This document shows, one piece after another, positions 34,012 through 45,011 of a stretch of 64,000 bases of DNA (position 1 is its first letter; each line of letters begins with the position of its first letter). The position numbers and the translations under genes were made by a program. Under the pieces are notes generated by a model. The model did no database searches. It worked only from the letters and a program-made list of their open reading frames with translations, and was not told the origin of the DNA. Origin of the DNA: Viola odorata (taxonomy: Eukaryota; Streptophyta; Magnoliopsida; Malpighiales; Violaceae); the NCBI GenBank assembly GCA_963691705.1, contig OY829538.1, forward strand, positions 28,788,836-28,852,835, written 5' to 3'.

Positions 34012-34737
34012 TATAACATGAGTCCCAAGGAGATATTGGCGGAACTTGTCCAGGGCATAGACAACTCCCAGGAGCTCTTTTTCGGTAGTGGTGTAATTCT
34101 ATTGGGCTGGATCCAGAAGTTTAGACGCGTAATAGATAACATAGGTTTCTTTGTCTTTCTTCTGACCCAAAACGGCGCCCAGGGCCTGGTTACTTGCATC
34201 ACACATAATTTCAAATGGAAGGGTCCAGTCGGGGGCTCGAATGATAGGAGCAGAAGTGAGTTTGCTTTTCAGCAAATCAAACGCAGCCTTGCATTCTTCA
34301 TCGAATAGAAACTCCACGTCTTTTTGCAGCAGTCGGCACATGGGCCTGGAGATTTTCGAGAAGTCCTTAATGAAGCGTCGATAGAACCCAGCATGTCCGA
34401 GGAAGGAGCGAATATCCCGCACACTGGATGGGTATGGAAGGGATTCAATCACCTCAACTTTGGCCTTATCAACTTCGATTCCCTTGCTGGATACAATGTG
34501 ACCAAGGACGAGACATCGATCGACCATGAAGTGGCATTTTTCAAAGTTCAGGACTAGGCTGGTCTCAACACATCGGCGCAAGACTTTTCTCAAATTGGAG
34601 ATGCATTCGTGGAAAGAATTCCCATATACCGTGAAGTCATCCATAAAGACCTCGATACCGTCCTCGACGAATTCTGAGAAGATACTCATCATACAGCGCT
34701 GGAAAGTAGCGGGGGCGTTACAAAGACCAAAGGGCAT
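34012..34737 (-). pseudogene. pol: Reverse transcriptase (catalytic part) and RNase H start, element G
   Basis: The frame begins in the RT fingers/palm (MPFGLCNAPATFQRCMM). It has the active-site motif FMDDF with both Asp and continues through the thumb and connection (RDIRSFLGHAGFYRRFIKDF) into RNase H (MCDASNQALGAVLGQ). The RNase H catalytic Asp of CDAS is present. A TAG at 34099-34101 breaks the frame to the integrase part. A frameshift at about 34740 separates it from the upstream RT segment. Confidence 0.88.
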
Positions 34738-36160
34738 CCGGCGATACGGAAAGGTTCCAAAAGGGCAGGGGTAAAGGTGGTCTTTTCCTGGTCCTCCAGA
34801 GCAACTGGAATCTGATGGAATCCGGAATAGCCGTCTAGATAGCAGTAGTGTGTCTTGCCCGCAAGACGTTCCAATATCTGGTCGATGAATGGAAGCGGGA
34901 AATGATCCTTTCTTGTAGCGGCGTTGAGACGCCGATAGTCAATACACACTCTCCAGCTATTTTGGATTCGGATTGGGATGGATTCACCATCTTGGCCTGG
35001 AATGATGGATTCACCATCTTGACCTGGATAGGGCTGACCCAGGGGCTATCAGATATGGGGTAGATGACACCAGCATCTAATAATTTCAGCACTTCTTTCT
35101 TCACTACTTCCATCATGGGAGGGTTCAACCGACGTTGAGGCTGACGAACCATTTTGTTGGTATCATCAAGATAGATTCGGTGGGTGCGCAGGGCTGGAGA
35201 TATGCCCTTGATATCGGCAATAGTCCAGCCGATAGCTTGCTTGTATTCTTTCAATAGATCGATCAATTCTGTTTCTTCCTTCTCACTTAATTTGTTCGAG
35301 ACAATCACTGGAAGGGTCTTGTTGTCGCCAAGATAGGCATACTTTAGGTGTGAAGGTAGTTCTTTCAGGTCCATGGCGGGAGCTTGAATGATAGAAGAAG
35401 GAAGTTTCACATGCTCAGCACTATAGGGAGCGAGGGCTGGAGATGTCGAATGATCAATAGGTAGAGCATTAAGGGATGCGACCACAAAATGAAGTTCTGG
35501 AGTGGTAACTTGCGCGACGGCAATCCCTTCGAGTGCTTCCGAAGTAATACTTTTCTCGAGGGTAAGTTGGAGGGGGTTGTCTAGGGCCGGATCGGAAACA
35601 TCCTCAACATAGGAGTCAATAACATCGACGAAGTTAACGCTGGCAAAATCAGTAGGATGTCGCATAGATTCAATCATATTAAATTTGATGATCTCACCAT
35701 CAAATTCGAGAGTAATAGATGTATCATGAACATCAATCTTGGCATGCGCTGTGGCAAGAAACGGGCATCCAAGGAGAATATCCGAAGGCTTGGTTGATTC
35801 TCCTTCAGCCATGGCAATAACATAAAAATCAGCAGGGTATAGAAAATCTCCTACTTGCACGAGGACATCTTCTAGATTACCTTCAGGGTAGACAATGGAT
35901 CGGTCGGCCAACTGGATAACAAGGCGGGTTTCCTTCAATGCACCCAGGCCTAGACTGTTATAAACTGTCAAAGGCATAACGTTTATGTCGGCGCCTAGAT
36001 CGCACATAGCTTTTCCAAGTTCGATCGATCCAATCTTACATGGGATAACAAACATACCTTGATCTTTACATTTCGGAGGCAATTTCTTTGGACATGGGCA
36101 GTAGCATTTGCTCCCACACTTATCTTGTTGACCCCAGCCAAGTGACATTTTTTGGTGCAA
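34738..36160 (-). pseudogene. pol: Protease and N-terminal reverse transcriptase, element G
   Basis: The protease core is near 36020-35650: CDLGADINVMP, with the active-site Asp in the DLGA form seen in Athila elements, then DILLGCPFL. The RT start follows (GWTIADIKGISPALRTHRI, near 35225-35160). The segment that should hold the conserved VPKKGG motif is replaced by a 27-nt tandem duplication (34978 and 35005), after which the frame shifts. RT resumes as WRVCIDYRRLNAAT in another frame near 34950. This pol section could not give an active enzyme. Confidence 0.82.
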
Positions 36161-37986
36161 AGTGTTTTGAGGAACTTGGCATAACGGGGCACATTTTTGA
36201 TTGCTTGAATCAAAGGGATATTGACAAGAACCTTACTGAACATATCAAATATCTCTCGGTCATCCTTCTCCTTTTTCGATTTGACCAACCGTTGGGGAAA
36301 TGGAGGCTCAAGGATCTTATGAATATATTCTTGAGTGAATTCTGGGGGCTTCTTGTCATTCCTTGTAGAACCTCTAGGATATCGTATTCTGTCAATCATG
36401 ACATCTGGAATCGTCTCATTTTTTCTTGGCTTAATCCCGGGCTCGACTATCTGTTCGGCGTCGAGATCTGGACTAACTCTGGATGGCAATTCAGGCCCCC
36501 TGCGGAGAGTGACAGCGCAAGCCTCGTGCTTGGGGTTTGCTTCGGTTTGTCCAGGGAGCCTGCCTCTGTTCTTTAATTCTTTCATTTCGGCTGTCATGGT
36601 ACCCATCTAATTTTGCATTTCCGTGATGATGTCTTTGTATTTAGTGCAATCTTCAGGTGGTGGAGGTAAAGGAAAAGGTTGATTTATTTGTGGTGAGGGT
36701 TGGTATTGCTGGTTAGGGTACGGTGGTCGAGGTTTAAAGTACTGCATGTTGGGAGGAGGGGGGTGGTTTCCATAAGGATATTGCTGTTGATTAGAGTTTG
36801 GCTGTTGAGTGCTGGGTACCCACCCTGGGCTTGGTTGTTTCCAGCCCTGGTTGTAGTTCTGGCCAGGGGGTGAATTGTAATAACCAGCGGGATTCACTTG
36901 GATCTCGTCCGGGATATGAGGACAAGCATTCGTGGGGTGATCCGTGTAATTGCAAATTTGGCATGCCTTGACCTGGATCGGTTGTTGAGACGTCATGGTA
37001 TGTAGCATGCCCTGGATAGAAGTCAATTACCCTTGCATAGCAGCTACTTGAGCACTCTAGTCGCTATTTGCCCCTCCCAATAGAATGACATTTTTGGCCA
37101 TGAGCTCAATTATGGCCTTGGCGGCAGCTGGAGTGAGAGCACTAAGGGATCCATTAGCGGCTGCATACAACAAGGCTTTATCATGGGGTCTCAGTCCTTC
37201 GGCGAAGTACTGAATAAGACCGTGCTCGGTCAGGTTATGAGAGGGACATAAGGCTTGTATACGCTTGAAGCGTTCATAGTACTGGTCAAGGGTCTCGTCT
37301 TCTTTCTGAAGAATAGATACAAGTTGCTTGACTGTCACCATCACCCTGGATGCAGGGTAGTACTTATCCGTGGAGGCCTTAGTCATCTCAGCCCATGAGT
37401 GAATCGAACGTGGAGGGAGATCATAAAACCAGTTGAGGGCTAAATCTTTGAGTGACCACATAAAAGCTCGGAGCTTGGCCTGCTCGATACTGACGTTCGT
37501 AGGTTTCATTGCCTCGCAAATAGAATGGAGCTGTTGAAGATGGCGATGAGGATTTTCCTTGGTAGCACCTCGGAAAATAGGGAGATGGTGCATGACAGCG
37601 GACTTGAGTGTCCAGTCGTGAGGTACTTCAGGTCAATCGATGTAGCTGCTGGGCGCTTCTAGGGCGGCATTAAGATCATCGATGGTCTGAGCAACAGGAG
37701 GAACTACGTCCTCATTTCCTCCAGGAGGAGGTGGTGGTGGATCTTCCATTTCAGATGTCGGGAGCTGGATATACTCAACACTGTCGAGGGCTCGATGTAA
37801 AGATGCGATTTCTTCCTGAAACAGGCTTTGAAGAGTATCAAGATCTGAAAGGTCTCTGTCGAGAAGAGGGACAGGAGCTCTACTCCGGAGAAGAGATGAT
37901 CCTCTGGCTTGCCTTCGGAGTTCTCTTTCTGTCCTAGTGAGCTCTGGATCGTAAGGCAGTAGATCTAAAGCAGATCTCCTAGTCAT
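36161..37986 (-). pseudogene. gag: Gag, element G
   Basis: The start is the ATG at 37986 (MTRRSALDLLPYDPEL), 31 nt after the primer site. Capsid sequence at 37057-37593 includes LALNWFYDLPPRSIHSW and YYERFKRIQALCP. A zinc knuckle at about 36970-36925 reads CQICNYTDHPTNAC (C-x2-C-x4-H-x4-C). It is followed by a Pro/Gln-rich stretch and IFDMFSKVLVNIPLIQAIK, typical of Athila before protease. The reading frame is the same from 37986 to about 36150 but carries stops at 37633, 37057, 37027 and 36607. Confidence 0.82.
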
Positions 37987-38017
37987 ACAAGGAAAAACAA
38001 AATATTAGAACCGTCAA

Positions 38018-38035
38018 TCCCCGGCAACGGCGCCA
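38018..38035 (-). other. Primer-binding site (tRNA-Asp), element G
   Basis: On the minus strand TGGCGCCGTTGCCGGGGA lies five nucleotides after the 5' LTR. This is the aspartate-tRNA complement used by Athila elements. Confidence 0.9.
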
Positions 38036-38040
38036 AAATT

Positions 38041-39565
38041 TGATCGTCACTTAAAAGTAATATTTTCTGCTAGCAATATGCACAATAAATGTGTATAGGG
38101 CAAATCAGAGTCGAACCACAAGGATTAAGGGTAATATTCTGTTCATAGTGTATATCCAGGCCTACACAGTGACAAGTACCACTAGGGGGGTTTGGGCTGG
38201 CTAATGAAATTAACCAGCGAGATCTGGAGACTAAAGCTAACAAGTGGACTAAATAAAGTAAAAACTATCTAAAGGCAATAAAACAGTATCACAAGAGGGG
38301 TAAATCAGATAATAGGAAAGAGTCTTAGCAAAGTGATTCCGTGGGTTGCGTCTAGGCCTAGTTGGTCATCAGCTCAAGGATATTCCACTCTCACGGTGCA
38401 GACGTGCTATAGAGGCCAGGTACACTTAGGCCTCCTGTCTACCTTTGTAAGAGAAGTCTCGCCCAAGGTACGCTTATGGGAGAGACCTTGACACTTCCTC
38501 CTTCCCCAAGGTTCGTTTATGGGGAGATCTAGAGGCCCATGAAGTGGAGGAAGACACGTCTAGGGCAAGACGTTGTCAGATCCACCCTAGTTAACCTCCA
38601 GCCCTAGCCGGATTGGACCAGCAACCTGATGACTCCGGGATAGGTGCCTACTGATTCTAAAGAAATGGCAGTAATTACAAAGGAAAATACAGCAGTTGAT
38701 CAGGCTTCTATAGATCCAGTACAATATGACAGTAAAGTGGCAAGAGATTAAATACACGCATAAGAGTTTATGAAGAACATTAAGGCTTCACAACTACCCT
38801 TGCAACCCTTGGAAAAACCTTTGCTAAGACAAGAAGATCTAACTACTCATACTCATAATAACATAAATATAAATAGATTTGATAGCAAGAATAAAAGGAA
38901 AACAAGAAAAGGGGGGGAAAACTATTAAATACCAGCCGGAGCTAAAAAGCTCCGGTGAAAGAGTAAGGCTGGCCGGCAGCTACAACTTGAAGATGGAGGA
39001 ACAAATCCCAAGAAGACTAAAAAATAGAAAGTACGCTGATTTCTGCCTCCTACCAATGTTGCTTACCCTAAAAATCCTAAAGTTACTGTTTATATACAAC
39101 CCTAAGCTAACTAGAGGACAAATCCAGCTAAGGGAAGAAGACAAAATGGGAGGAAAGAGATAGTTGGGCTGGAGCGTGTCCCAGGAAGAATATTCGTAGG
39201 ACGCTCAAAAGGGATCAGAGAGGAATCTTGCTAGCGTCTCTCTTCGTGCGCTCCAAGATGGATTGCAAGCACGTGCGGCTCAATTCGAGGGCAAGACGCA
39301 ACACTTTTCGGCTTCACAGATAGTCCAGGGCTGGACAAGAATGCGCGCATCTAGGGCTTGACTGAGGAAATACGTCTAGGCCGCGACGAAGACTGGGAGA
39401 CTTCCAAAGCTGCTCAATTCCATCCCAAAATGTGTGCTTTCTGCCTTTTTCTCCTCCAGGGCTGGATATGGCAAAAAGTATTGAAAACAGAGCAAGTTAG
39501 TAGCATCAATGAGGGGAAAGCATACAAAATTAGAGAGAAAATATCTAGAAAACACACACATATCA
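38041..39565 (-). repeat. 5' LTR of element G
   Basis: A 1525-bp LTR; on the plus strand TGATCGTCAC to CACATATCA. It matches 26990-28527 almost throughout and is followed by the target duplication gtagg at 39566-39570. Confidence 0.92.
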
Positions 39566-39864
39566 GTAGGGTAAATCATTCGGTACCCGCTCGCAAGTAC
39601 ACTTTCTCTATCCCTTTTATTTATTCGACGCTTTTCTGAATATATATATGTTCGTATGCATGATTATTTAAAATCGTCAGAATTTAAAATCAATCTCGTT
39701 CACATGAATAACTTGTTTAAATCACTTGCTTTAAATGCCATGCTTAAACATTTTTAGCTTATGCTTTTTAAATACATGCATTTTGGTGGCTTCGATCCCA
39801 CACCTCGGTTTATTTTTCGCATTCATTAATCGGTACTCTATTAGTTTCATGCATGATTAGATCA

Positions 39865-39869
39865 CTTAG
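39865..39869. repeat. Target-site duplication of element B, left copy
   Basis: cttag at 39865-39869 equals cttag at 63869-63873. Both abut the outer LTR ends of element B, 24 kb apart. Confidence 0.9.
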
Positions 39870-40429
39870 TGATAAGATTCAGACTATTTGCTGGGGGGTG
39901 GTAGGGGATCCTGAGTCCTGAAGTCGACGGTCCACGGCATCTGATGTACCTGCATGGCGCCAGAGGGGGTCTCCGGCGTAAACACTCCGATGCTTAAGTC
40001 AGTAATGATTGTGTAAAATAGCAGAGCTTTGGCTAGCGATCTTAGGCTTACCCTCCTCCTTTTGGGGCGGGGGTATTTATAAGCAAGAGCGCGACATTTC
40101 TGGGTGATTTTGGTCATGAAGCTCTAACGCGCCCGTCAGGGGGTGAGAGTTTTTCGTGGTGTTATGTACTGCCGATGCGATAGATATATGTACAGGGGTA
40201 GGCGTTTACCTAGGTAAGGCAACGCCTAGGCCCCTAGCGAGATGCCTGGTTTGTCCTGGGATGGGATAACACCCTGTGTCATGGCAAAGCGACGTATGGG
40301 ACCCCCTCGTTGATGTCGACCATCCCAGAGGCGATAGCCCCAAGACTACCGGGGTGGTAGTAGCAGTCTTTTTCTCCCTTAGCAGGGTATAAGACGAGAA
40401 TGCCCTTGTTGCTAAGGGTATTGTTATCA
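39870..40429 (-). repeat. 3' LTR of element B
   Basis: A 560-bp LTR, TGATAAGATTC to TTGTTATCA on the plus strand. TATA box TATAAATA lies on the minus strand at 40074-40081. It differs from the other copy at about 20 positions by eye. Confidence 0.92.
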
Positions 40430-40460
40430 CAAGGCCAACTGAAAATGAGCCCGAGTGTTT
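40430..40460 (-). other. Polypurine tract region, element B
   Basis: Immediately upstream of the 3' LTR on the minus strand: CTCATTTTCAGTTGGCCTTG. It corresponds to the segment before the 3' LTR of element A. The purine tract is poor, so the plus-strand primer may be short. Confidence 0.5.
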
Positions 40461-40573
40461 ACCAAGGGCTACCGCTTCATCTTCAATCTTGCCAAGTCGG
40501 CTGGTTTTTCATGTGCAGGGATGATTTGTCTTATCAAGAAATGTGTTTCTTCCAACCGCCATTCTTCTTTGCC

Positions 40574-40580
40574 TATAAAT
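40574..40580 (+). promoter_or_regulatory. TATA box of antisense gene a, element B
   Basis: CCTATAAATT on the plus strand, 61 nt before the ATG. It is identical to the motif before gene a in element A, at the same spacing. Confidence 0.65.
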
Positions 40581-40640
40581 TGCCTTTTTGTCACGCTGCT
40601 TTTTTCATACCCGTTTCTGCACTTCCTCTGGCTTTTAACT

Positions 40641-41024
40641 ATGGATGATCTTACGAAGAACTTTCTGATCTCAAAGGCGCATAGCCTGAAGAACCTTGTC
40701 AAGTCTGACGTCGGCTTCCTGGAGACTATGCTGACCAAAACCTCTAAAGATGTCTTGGAGCTTCAAGGAATGATGACCCCTTTGCTGTCCAGACAAAGGG
40801 CGGCTTCTATAGAGGATTTTAATCCTATACAGAATGTATCGAAGCTGGTTATTGCGATTTCCCGCATTGAGGTGACCATTACCATGCTGCAGCATAGGAA
40901 AGACCTACTGGGGTGCTACTTGAAGGGCATGAGGGTTTCCTCCGCCGAACTGTCTCTAGTGGCGGATGCTCTAAGGGAGATCCCTACTACCCTTGAGGAT
41001 GATGATGCTGGGTCTCATGCTTGA
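40641..41024 (+). CDS. Antisense gene a, intact 127-aa protein, element B
   Basis: A complete frame from the ATG at 40641 (MDDLTKNFLISKAHSLKN) to the stop at 41022-41024. An upstream in-frame extension exists, but the ATG is chosen because it matches the start in element A and follows the TATA box by 61 nt. Conserved blocks are TKTSKDVLELQGMM, DFNP, MLQH-KDLL and ADALREIP, ending in an acidic EDDDAGSHA. It looks helical and soluble and has no recognisable family. AATAAA at 41099-41104 sits 75 nt after the stop, in a GGCCATAA context shared with element A. It runs antisense to gag-pol, next to the 3' LTR. Confidence 0.75.
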   Translation: MDDLTKNFLISKAHSLKNLVKSDVGFLETMLTKTSKDVLELQGMMTPLLSRQRAASIEDFNPIQNVSKLVIAISRIEVTITMLQHRKDLLGCYLKGMRVSSAELSLVADALREIPTTLEDDDAGSHA

Positions 41025-41163
41025 CCCTTGGTCGTTTTTCCTTTTTCTTTATTTCCTGTGTATACACCTAGGTGCTTAGGCCGCTCAGGCCATAATTAAA
41101 TAAAATGTCATTTCGTCACTGCTCCATCTTTTTCTTCTAATCTTCTCGCTGTCTGTTGCTTTA

Positions 41164-41200
41164 GTCAGGTATGGTTGTTATAAGCCCAACCGAAAATGAG
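41164..41200 (-). repeat. Internal copy of the polypurine-tract/LTR-edge segment, element B
   Basis: On the minus strand CTCATTTTCGGTTGGGCTTA followed by TAACAACCATACC matches the segment and LTR start at the 3' LTR (CTCATTTTCAGTTGGCCTTG then TGATAACAATACCC). The two copies enclose antisense gene a. Confidence 0.7.
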
Positions 41201-41441
41201 TTTCCCCTCGGGATGAAGCGCTTTTAATGCTTGAATTAGCAGTAAATGCTTACTCGGCTGTTTCTTGCGCCGCGCTCCCATGGTGTGCGATTGGGTGGTT
41301 TCTTGGTGTCTTTTTATTGGTGCAGTTTTCGATCAGTTGAGCGCGCTGTTTCAGATTCTGTAATTATGGTTGTCCTTTCCCAGGCGGACTCATTATTTCT
41401 AGAGGGCGCGCGAAGAAATTGGAGTACCCTTTCACCTCAAC

Positions 41442-41449
41442 TATTTAAT
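41442..41449 (+). promoter_or_regulatory. TATA-like box of antisense gene b, element B
   Basis: TATTTAATGG, 75 nt before the ATG. Element A has TATTTAATGG about 70 nt before its gene b. Confidence 0.5.
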
Positions 41450-41516
41450 GGGGTTTCTTCCTCTTTCCTCATTCATCTTCTTTTTCTTGTTCCTTTTCTG
41501 GATTATTTGCAGGTCA

Positions 41517-41927
41517 ATGACAGATTCCTATTTTCTTAATACCGCAGCGCGCGATTCTCCGCCGACTCCTCCAAATTCGCCCGATTCGGATCATCCTCCT
41601 CTGTCGCCTCCATGGAGGCCGCCAGTCCGCCGGAAGGGCCACAAGAGGCCAAGGAAGAAGACCTCCAAAGTAACTACTATTCCTGCCGCTCTTTCCGCAC
41701 AAAGGGATAATGGGCGGTTTCCTTCTGGTCCCCTCTTGGAAAAAGATTCTCCTTCTGATGCAAATTCTACAGCAACGGTTGCTAATGTTGCGGAAGGGCC
41801 GAGCTCGGCACTACTGGGTCAAGGAAAAAGGGTTGACGAACCTTTTCCTCCTTATAATGGAGGTCTACCGCTTTCAGATGATGACGATGTTTTTTATTAT
41901 GACATATATTGGCCTGATGAAGATTAG
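41517..41927 (+). CDS. Antisense gene b, intact 136-aa protein, element B
   Basis: The frame runs from the ATG at 41517 (MTDSYFLNTAARDSPPTPPN) to the TAG at 41925-41927. An open extension lies upstream, but it is T-rich, precedes an acceptor-like TTTGCAG and overlaps the TATA box, so the inner ATG is preferred; element A has the same start. The protein is Pro/Ser-rich, has a basic patch (RRKGHKRPRKK) that could be a nuclear-localisation signal, and ends in a strongly acidic tail (DDDDVFYYDIYWPDED). AATAAA lies at 41973-41978. No family recognised; probably largely disordered. Confidence 0.7.
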   Translation: MTDSYFLNTAARDSPPTPPNSPDSDHPPLSPPWRPPVRRKGHKRPRKKTSKVTTIPAALSAQRDNGRFPSGPLLEKDSPSDANSTATVANVAEGPSSALLGQGKRVDEPFPPYNGGLPLSDDDDVFYYDIYWPDED

Positions 41928-42218
41928 TGTTCTAGCGTTAGATGCGTTGTAGATGCCGCATGGCTTTTAATTAATAAACTGATGTTTTTCTTTCCCTTGC
42001 CACCGCGCCATTTTGTCGATGGCTGACGCAAAAGCATTAGCTTTGCTGAGTCAGGTGTTCTGTAACTGTTTTGACTCGGCCAATCATTAACTGCCGCTTG
42101 GTAGGTCGTGGCGAATAACTGCTTGCTTTTAACTTATGAGCATGATTCCATGTGGCCCACTTCTTTTACACGCGTCCTCCGCGACTGGTAGTTCAGTTAA
42201 TATTGTGACATTTTGGGG

Positions 42219-42226
42219 CCTTTAAA
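42219..42226 (+). promoter_or_regulatory. TATA-like box of antisense gene c, element B
   Basis: CCTTTAAAAGA about 180 nt before the ATG. The motif and spacing are shared with gene c of element A. Confidence 0.5.
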
Positions 42227-44094
42227 AGAGATTATCTTCTCTTTCTAATGCTTTTTGCCCTTATTTCAAATTTTCTCTCTTTTCTACGTTTTCTCTGAAA
42301 AAGGTTCTCGTCCGTCCTTCGCCCTTTGCCGATTTTCCTATAGATCTTTCCTTTCAAGGTATTACTCCATCCCCTCAGATTTTATGTTCATTAGCTTGTT
42401 ATGGTTGTGACTAGAACCAGACGATTCCTCTGGAGACCCGTAGATCCAGAAATCATGCAATCATCCAGTATTTTCTCCTGCGACGCAGTTCTAAACACCG
42501 AACTGGAGGAAAACGGTGTCACTTTCCCTCCTGGGTGTGTCCCCACCGTTCTTGAGAGCGACATGAGTCTTCACGATCCACTGTGGTGGAACTATAGATT
42601 AGTTTATTTTAAAATGTTTCTCTATGGTTTTCGCCTCCCCCTCCATGATTTAATAGCGGCACTGCTACGGGAGTACAAGCTTAATCCTGCCCAGATAACT
42701 CCTTCTTCTTGGTGTGGGGTTTATGCCTTTCTCCGTGCTTGCGAGCTGGAGGGCATTCTCGCCCCATCTCTCAATTTATTTCGTAAATTCTTTAGCATGA
42801 CCTGTCACGATTGTTTAATCAGCATTACTCCAAGGTGGGATGACGCGTTTGTGCAGTCATTCTAGCAGCGGTTTTGTGGCTTTGAGAGGACCGTGGCCGA
42901 CTGGAAAAATAGCTTCTTCATTCTTGAACTACAGTCCCGTTGGTGGCGCTGTAGTTTTAATCAAGAGCTTATAGGTCCCCTTTGGGCGAACCCAGTGGTG
43001 CTGACTAGGAGCGAGCTTGATCAAGCTAACGCTTTGTTAGATAAGAGTGTACGCTATCGCATTCGGGAGTTCGCCTCGTACAGACTTTTAGACGAGTGCG
43101 TTATGGGTGAGTTTGTCCTCCTTTATGCTTCCCTTTCTCGCTTTTTTGCTGCTCTCATATATTCCTTTTTTAGGAGACACTGACGGTCAGCCATCGGGAG
43201 GGACTAACGCCGCTCTGAATGTGATGCCTCTCAGAATGATACCGGCTTCTCCTCCTGCCGCGCCTTCTAGCTATCGGGGTGCTCCACCCAAGAGGGTAAA
43301 AACAAAGACAGTCCCTGGGAGGGGACGAGGGCTAGTTATTTCCTCGCGTGCTTCCCGCTTTATCGACAACTGGCTACGACCTCGTCAGGGAGGGATAAAT
43401 ATAAGTCGACCTGTGACTCGATTAATTGATAGTGACGATAGCAGCCAAAGTGAGGACATGGATGCCAAGCCAGACCTTTGTCATACTTCCTTGCTTCAGC
43501 ATAAAAAACTGAGGGTAGGCCTGGATGAGCAGGCTACCGGGGCCTCCTCTGACCATGCTAACGTTAGGGTTACCGTAGCGCCTGTCGTTTCTTCCATGGC
43601 GAGCACTTCTCAACCGGTGGAGGTTGCTGACGTATCTACCGTCTGCCCTTCTGCCGCTGCTACAGTCTCGTTGGTGACAGATTCCTCTCCGACATCTAAC
43701 GCTCCTTAATCCTCCCATTTCTAAATTTATTCCAGATGTGGTAACAACGACTTCTCTAGCTCCTGAGCCACCGCTTAAAGTTCCTCCCCAATTGTTTTTC
43801 ACTTCTGTCTCAGAGGTGAGTAATAAAGGCTCCCCTTCGACTCTGATGCTCAATCTCTCTCCTGATGGCCCCAAGGGGACTCCGTGCTATCGCATGGATT
43901 TGGCGGGATTAGTCGTCAACAATTTACGTGCTGCGGGGGTACAAAATCCCTTCTCAAGGGATGAACTCACGGCGCCCCTAGTAGGCGAGATGATGAGCTC
44001 TTCTTCAGAGAAGGAGAAATTTCTTCAGCTTTCACCCAGGGCTCGCTGCAGACACGTTGTAAATGATTCTCTAGATATCTTCCGCTACTTTCAC

Positions 44095-44099
44095 TATAC
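44095..44099. repeat. Target-site duplication of the solo LTR, left copy
   Basis: tatac at 44095-44099 equals tatac at 45007-45011. Confidence 0.88.
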
Positions 44100-45006
44100 T
44101 GATACGATCCTGGTTCCTTAGGATGCGTAGCACCAATTTTGATCTTTGTTCAAAGACGGATTTCCTGCGGAAATAGATAACTCGACGAGTACGAGCTTAG
44201 ACCACTTAGCTAACCTGTTCTAAGAGCCCTAATCAATTTCAAGTCAAGGGTCTTGAATCGGGTTCTTAGGACTAGACTCAACAATGTGAGAATCACACTA
44301 AGATAAATGACACAATAATACAATTCCAAGATTTACTTGTATACGACTCAAGTATTGCGGACTCAAGAAGAACAAGGTTCAACCAACTTGAACAAGGGGC
44401 GGAGATTGAAGAGATTAACTCAATTTATCAAATAACAGCCAACTTAATAAAGTAGCCAAGTGGTTCCTTATATAGGTTACAAACAAACCCTAATAGTAAA
44501 CCAAATAGGAATAGAAGTAGGACTTCCAAAATAGGAAGATAACTTAACTAATTAAAACTGTCTAATTAACTAATTAAGCTAAAATAATTAAAGTCAACAA
44601 CTTGAACTTCAGTCAACGCGCGCTTCTGGACATGCGAAACGGGCAGGAGCCGTTTTGAGCAATCGGCACGCGAGACAGATGAGTGAAACGGCAATGGCTG
44701 AGTGAAACGGTCAAGTGCCGATTTAAGCGAAACGGACATGAGCCGTTTTGAACGAATCAGACACGAGCCGTTTTGGTGACAGACGGTCAAGTGCCGTTTC
44801 TGGCAGAATCATCTTCGGTCATTGTGAATGTAAGGAGATTCACAACTCTTGGTGTCTTCTCTCTAAGTGCAGCTTCCTCACTTGTCCTCTCACATTCCAG
44901 CTCCTTGTGAATGAGAGATGACAAACGGTCTTGAAGCTTTCTAGCTCTGGCTCGAGTCATTGGACCAGCTGGTGGTAACGGTAGTTGGATGCGTGGATTC
45001 GCATCA
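44100..45006 (-). mobile_element. Solo LTR of the element C family
   Basis: A 907-bp LTR in minus orientation. On that strand it starts TGATGCGAATCCACGCATCC and ends GGATCGTATCA, as do the LTRs of element C. It has matching 5-bp target duplications and no internal region, so it was left by recombination between two LTRs. TATATAAG is at 44467-44474 on the minus strand. It is 55 nt shorter than the LTRs of C and visibly diverged, so it is a separate, older insertion. It interrupts antisense gene c in an exon. Confidence 0.9.
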
Positions 45007-45011
45007 TATAC

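Larger units (their letters stand above)
26990..39565 (-). mobile_element. Athila-like LTR retrotransposon G
   Basis: A 12.6-kb minus-strand element with both LTRs (38041-39565 and 26990-28527) and a perfect 5-bp target duplication. In transcript order: 5' LTR, primer site for aspartate tRNA, gag, protease, reverse transcriptase, RNase H, integrase, an env-position ORF of the ATHILA ORF-1 type, a long untranslated region with a palindrome, a polypurine tract and the 3' LTR. This is the layout of the Athila lineage. Gag-pol carries several stops and frameshifts, so it is defective. The LTRs are about 98 percent identical by eye, so insertion was recent on the scale of this region. Confidence 0.92.

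Noticed and set aside
43674..43735. A second intron in gene c of element B
   Set aside because: Donor- and acceptor-like sites exist, but the joined frame would hit a stop, and element A reads through the matching place (IPDVV) as coding. A small indel explains the frame change better.
44100..45006. Solo LTR as a new promoter for antisense gene c
   Set aside because: The LTR promoter points the opposite way to gene c.
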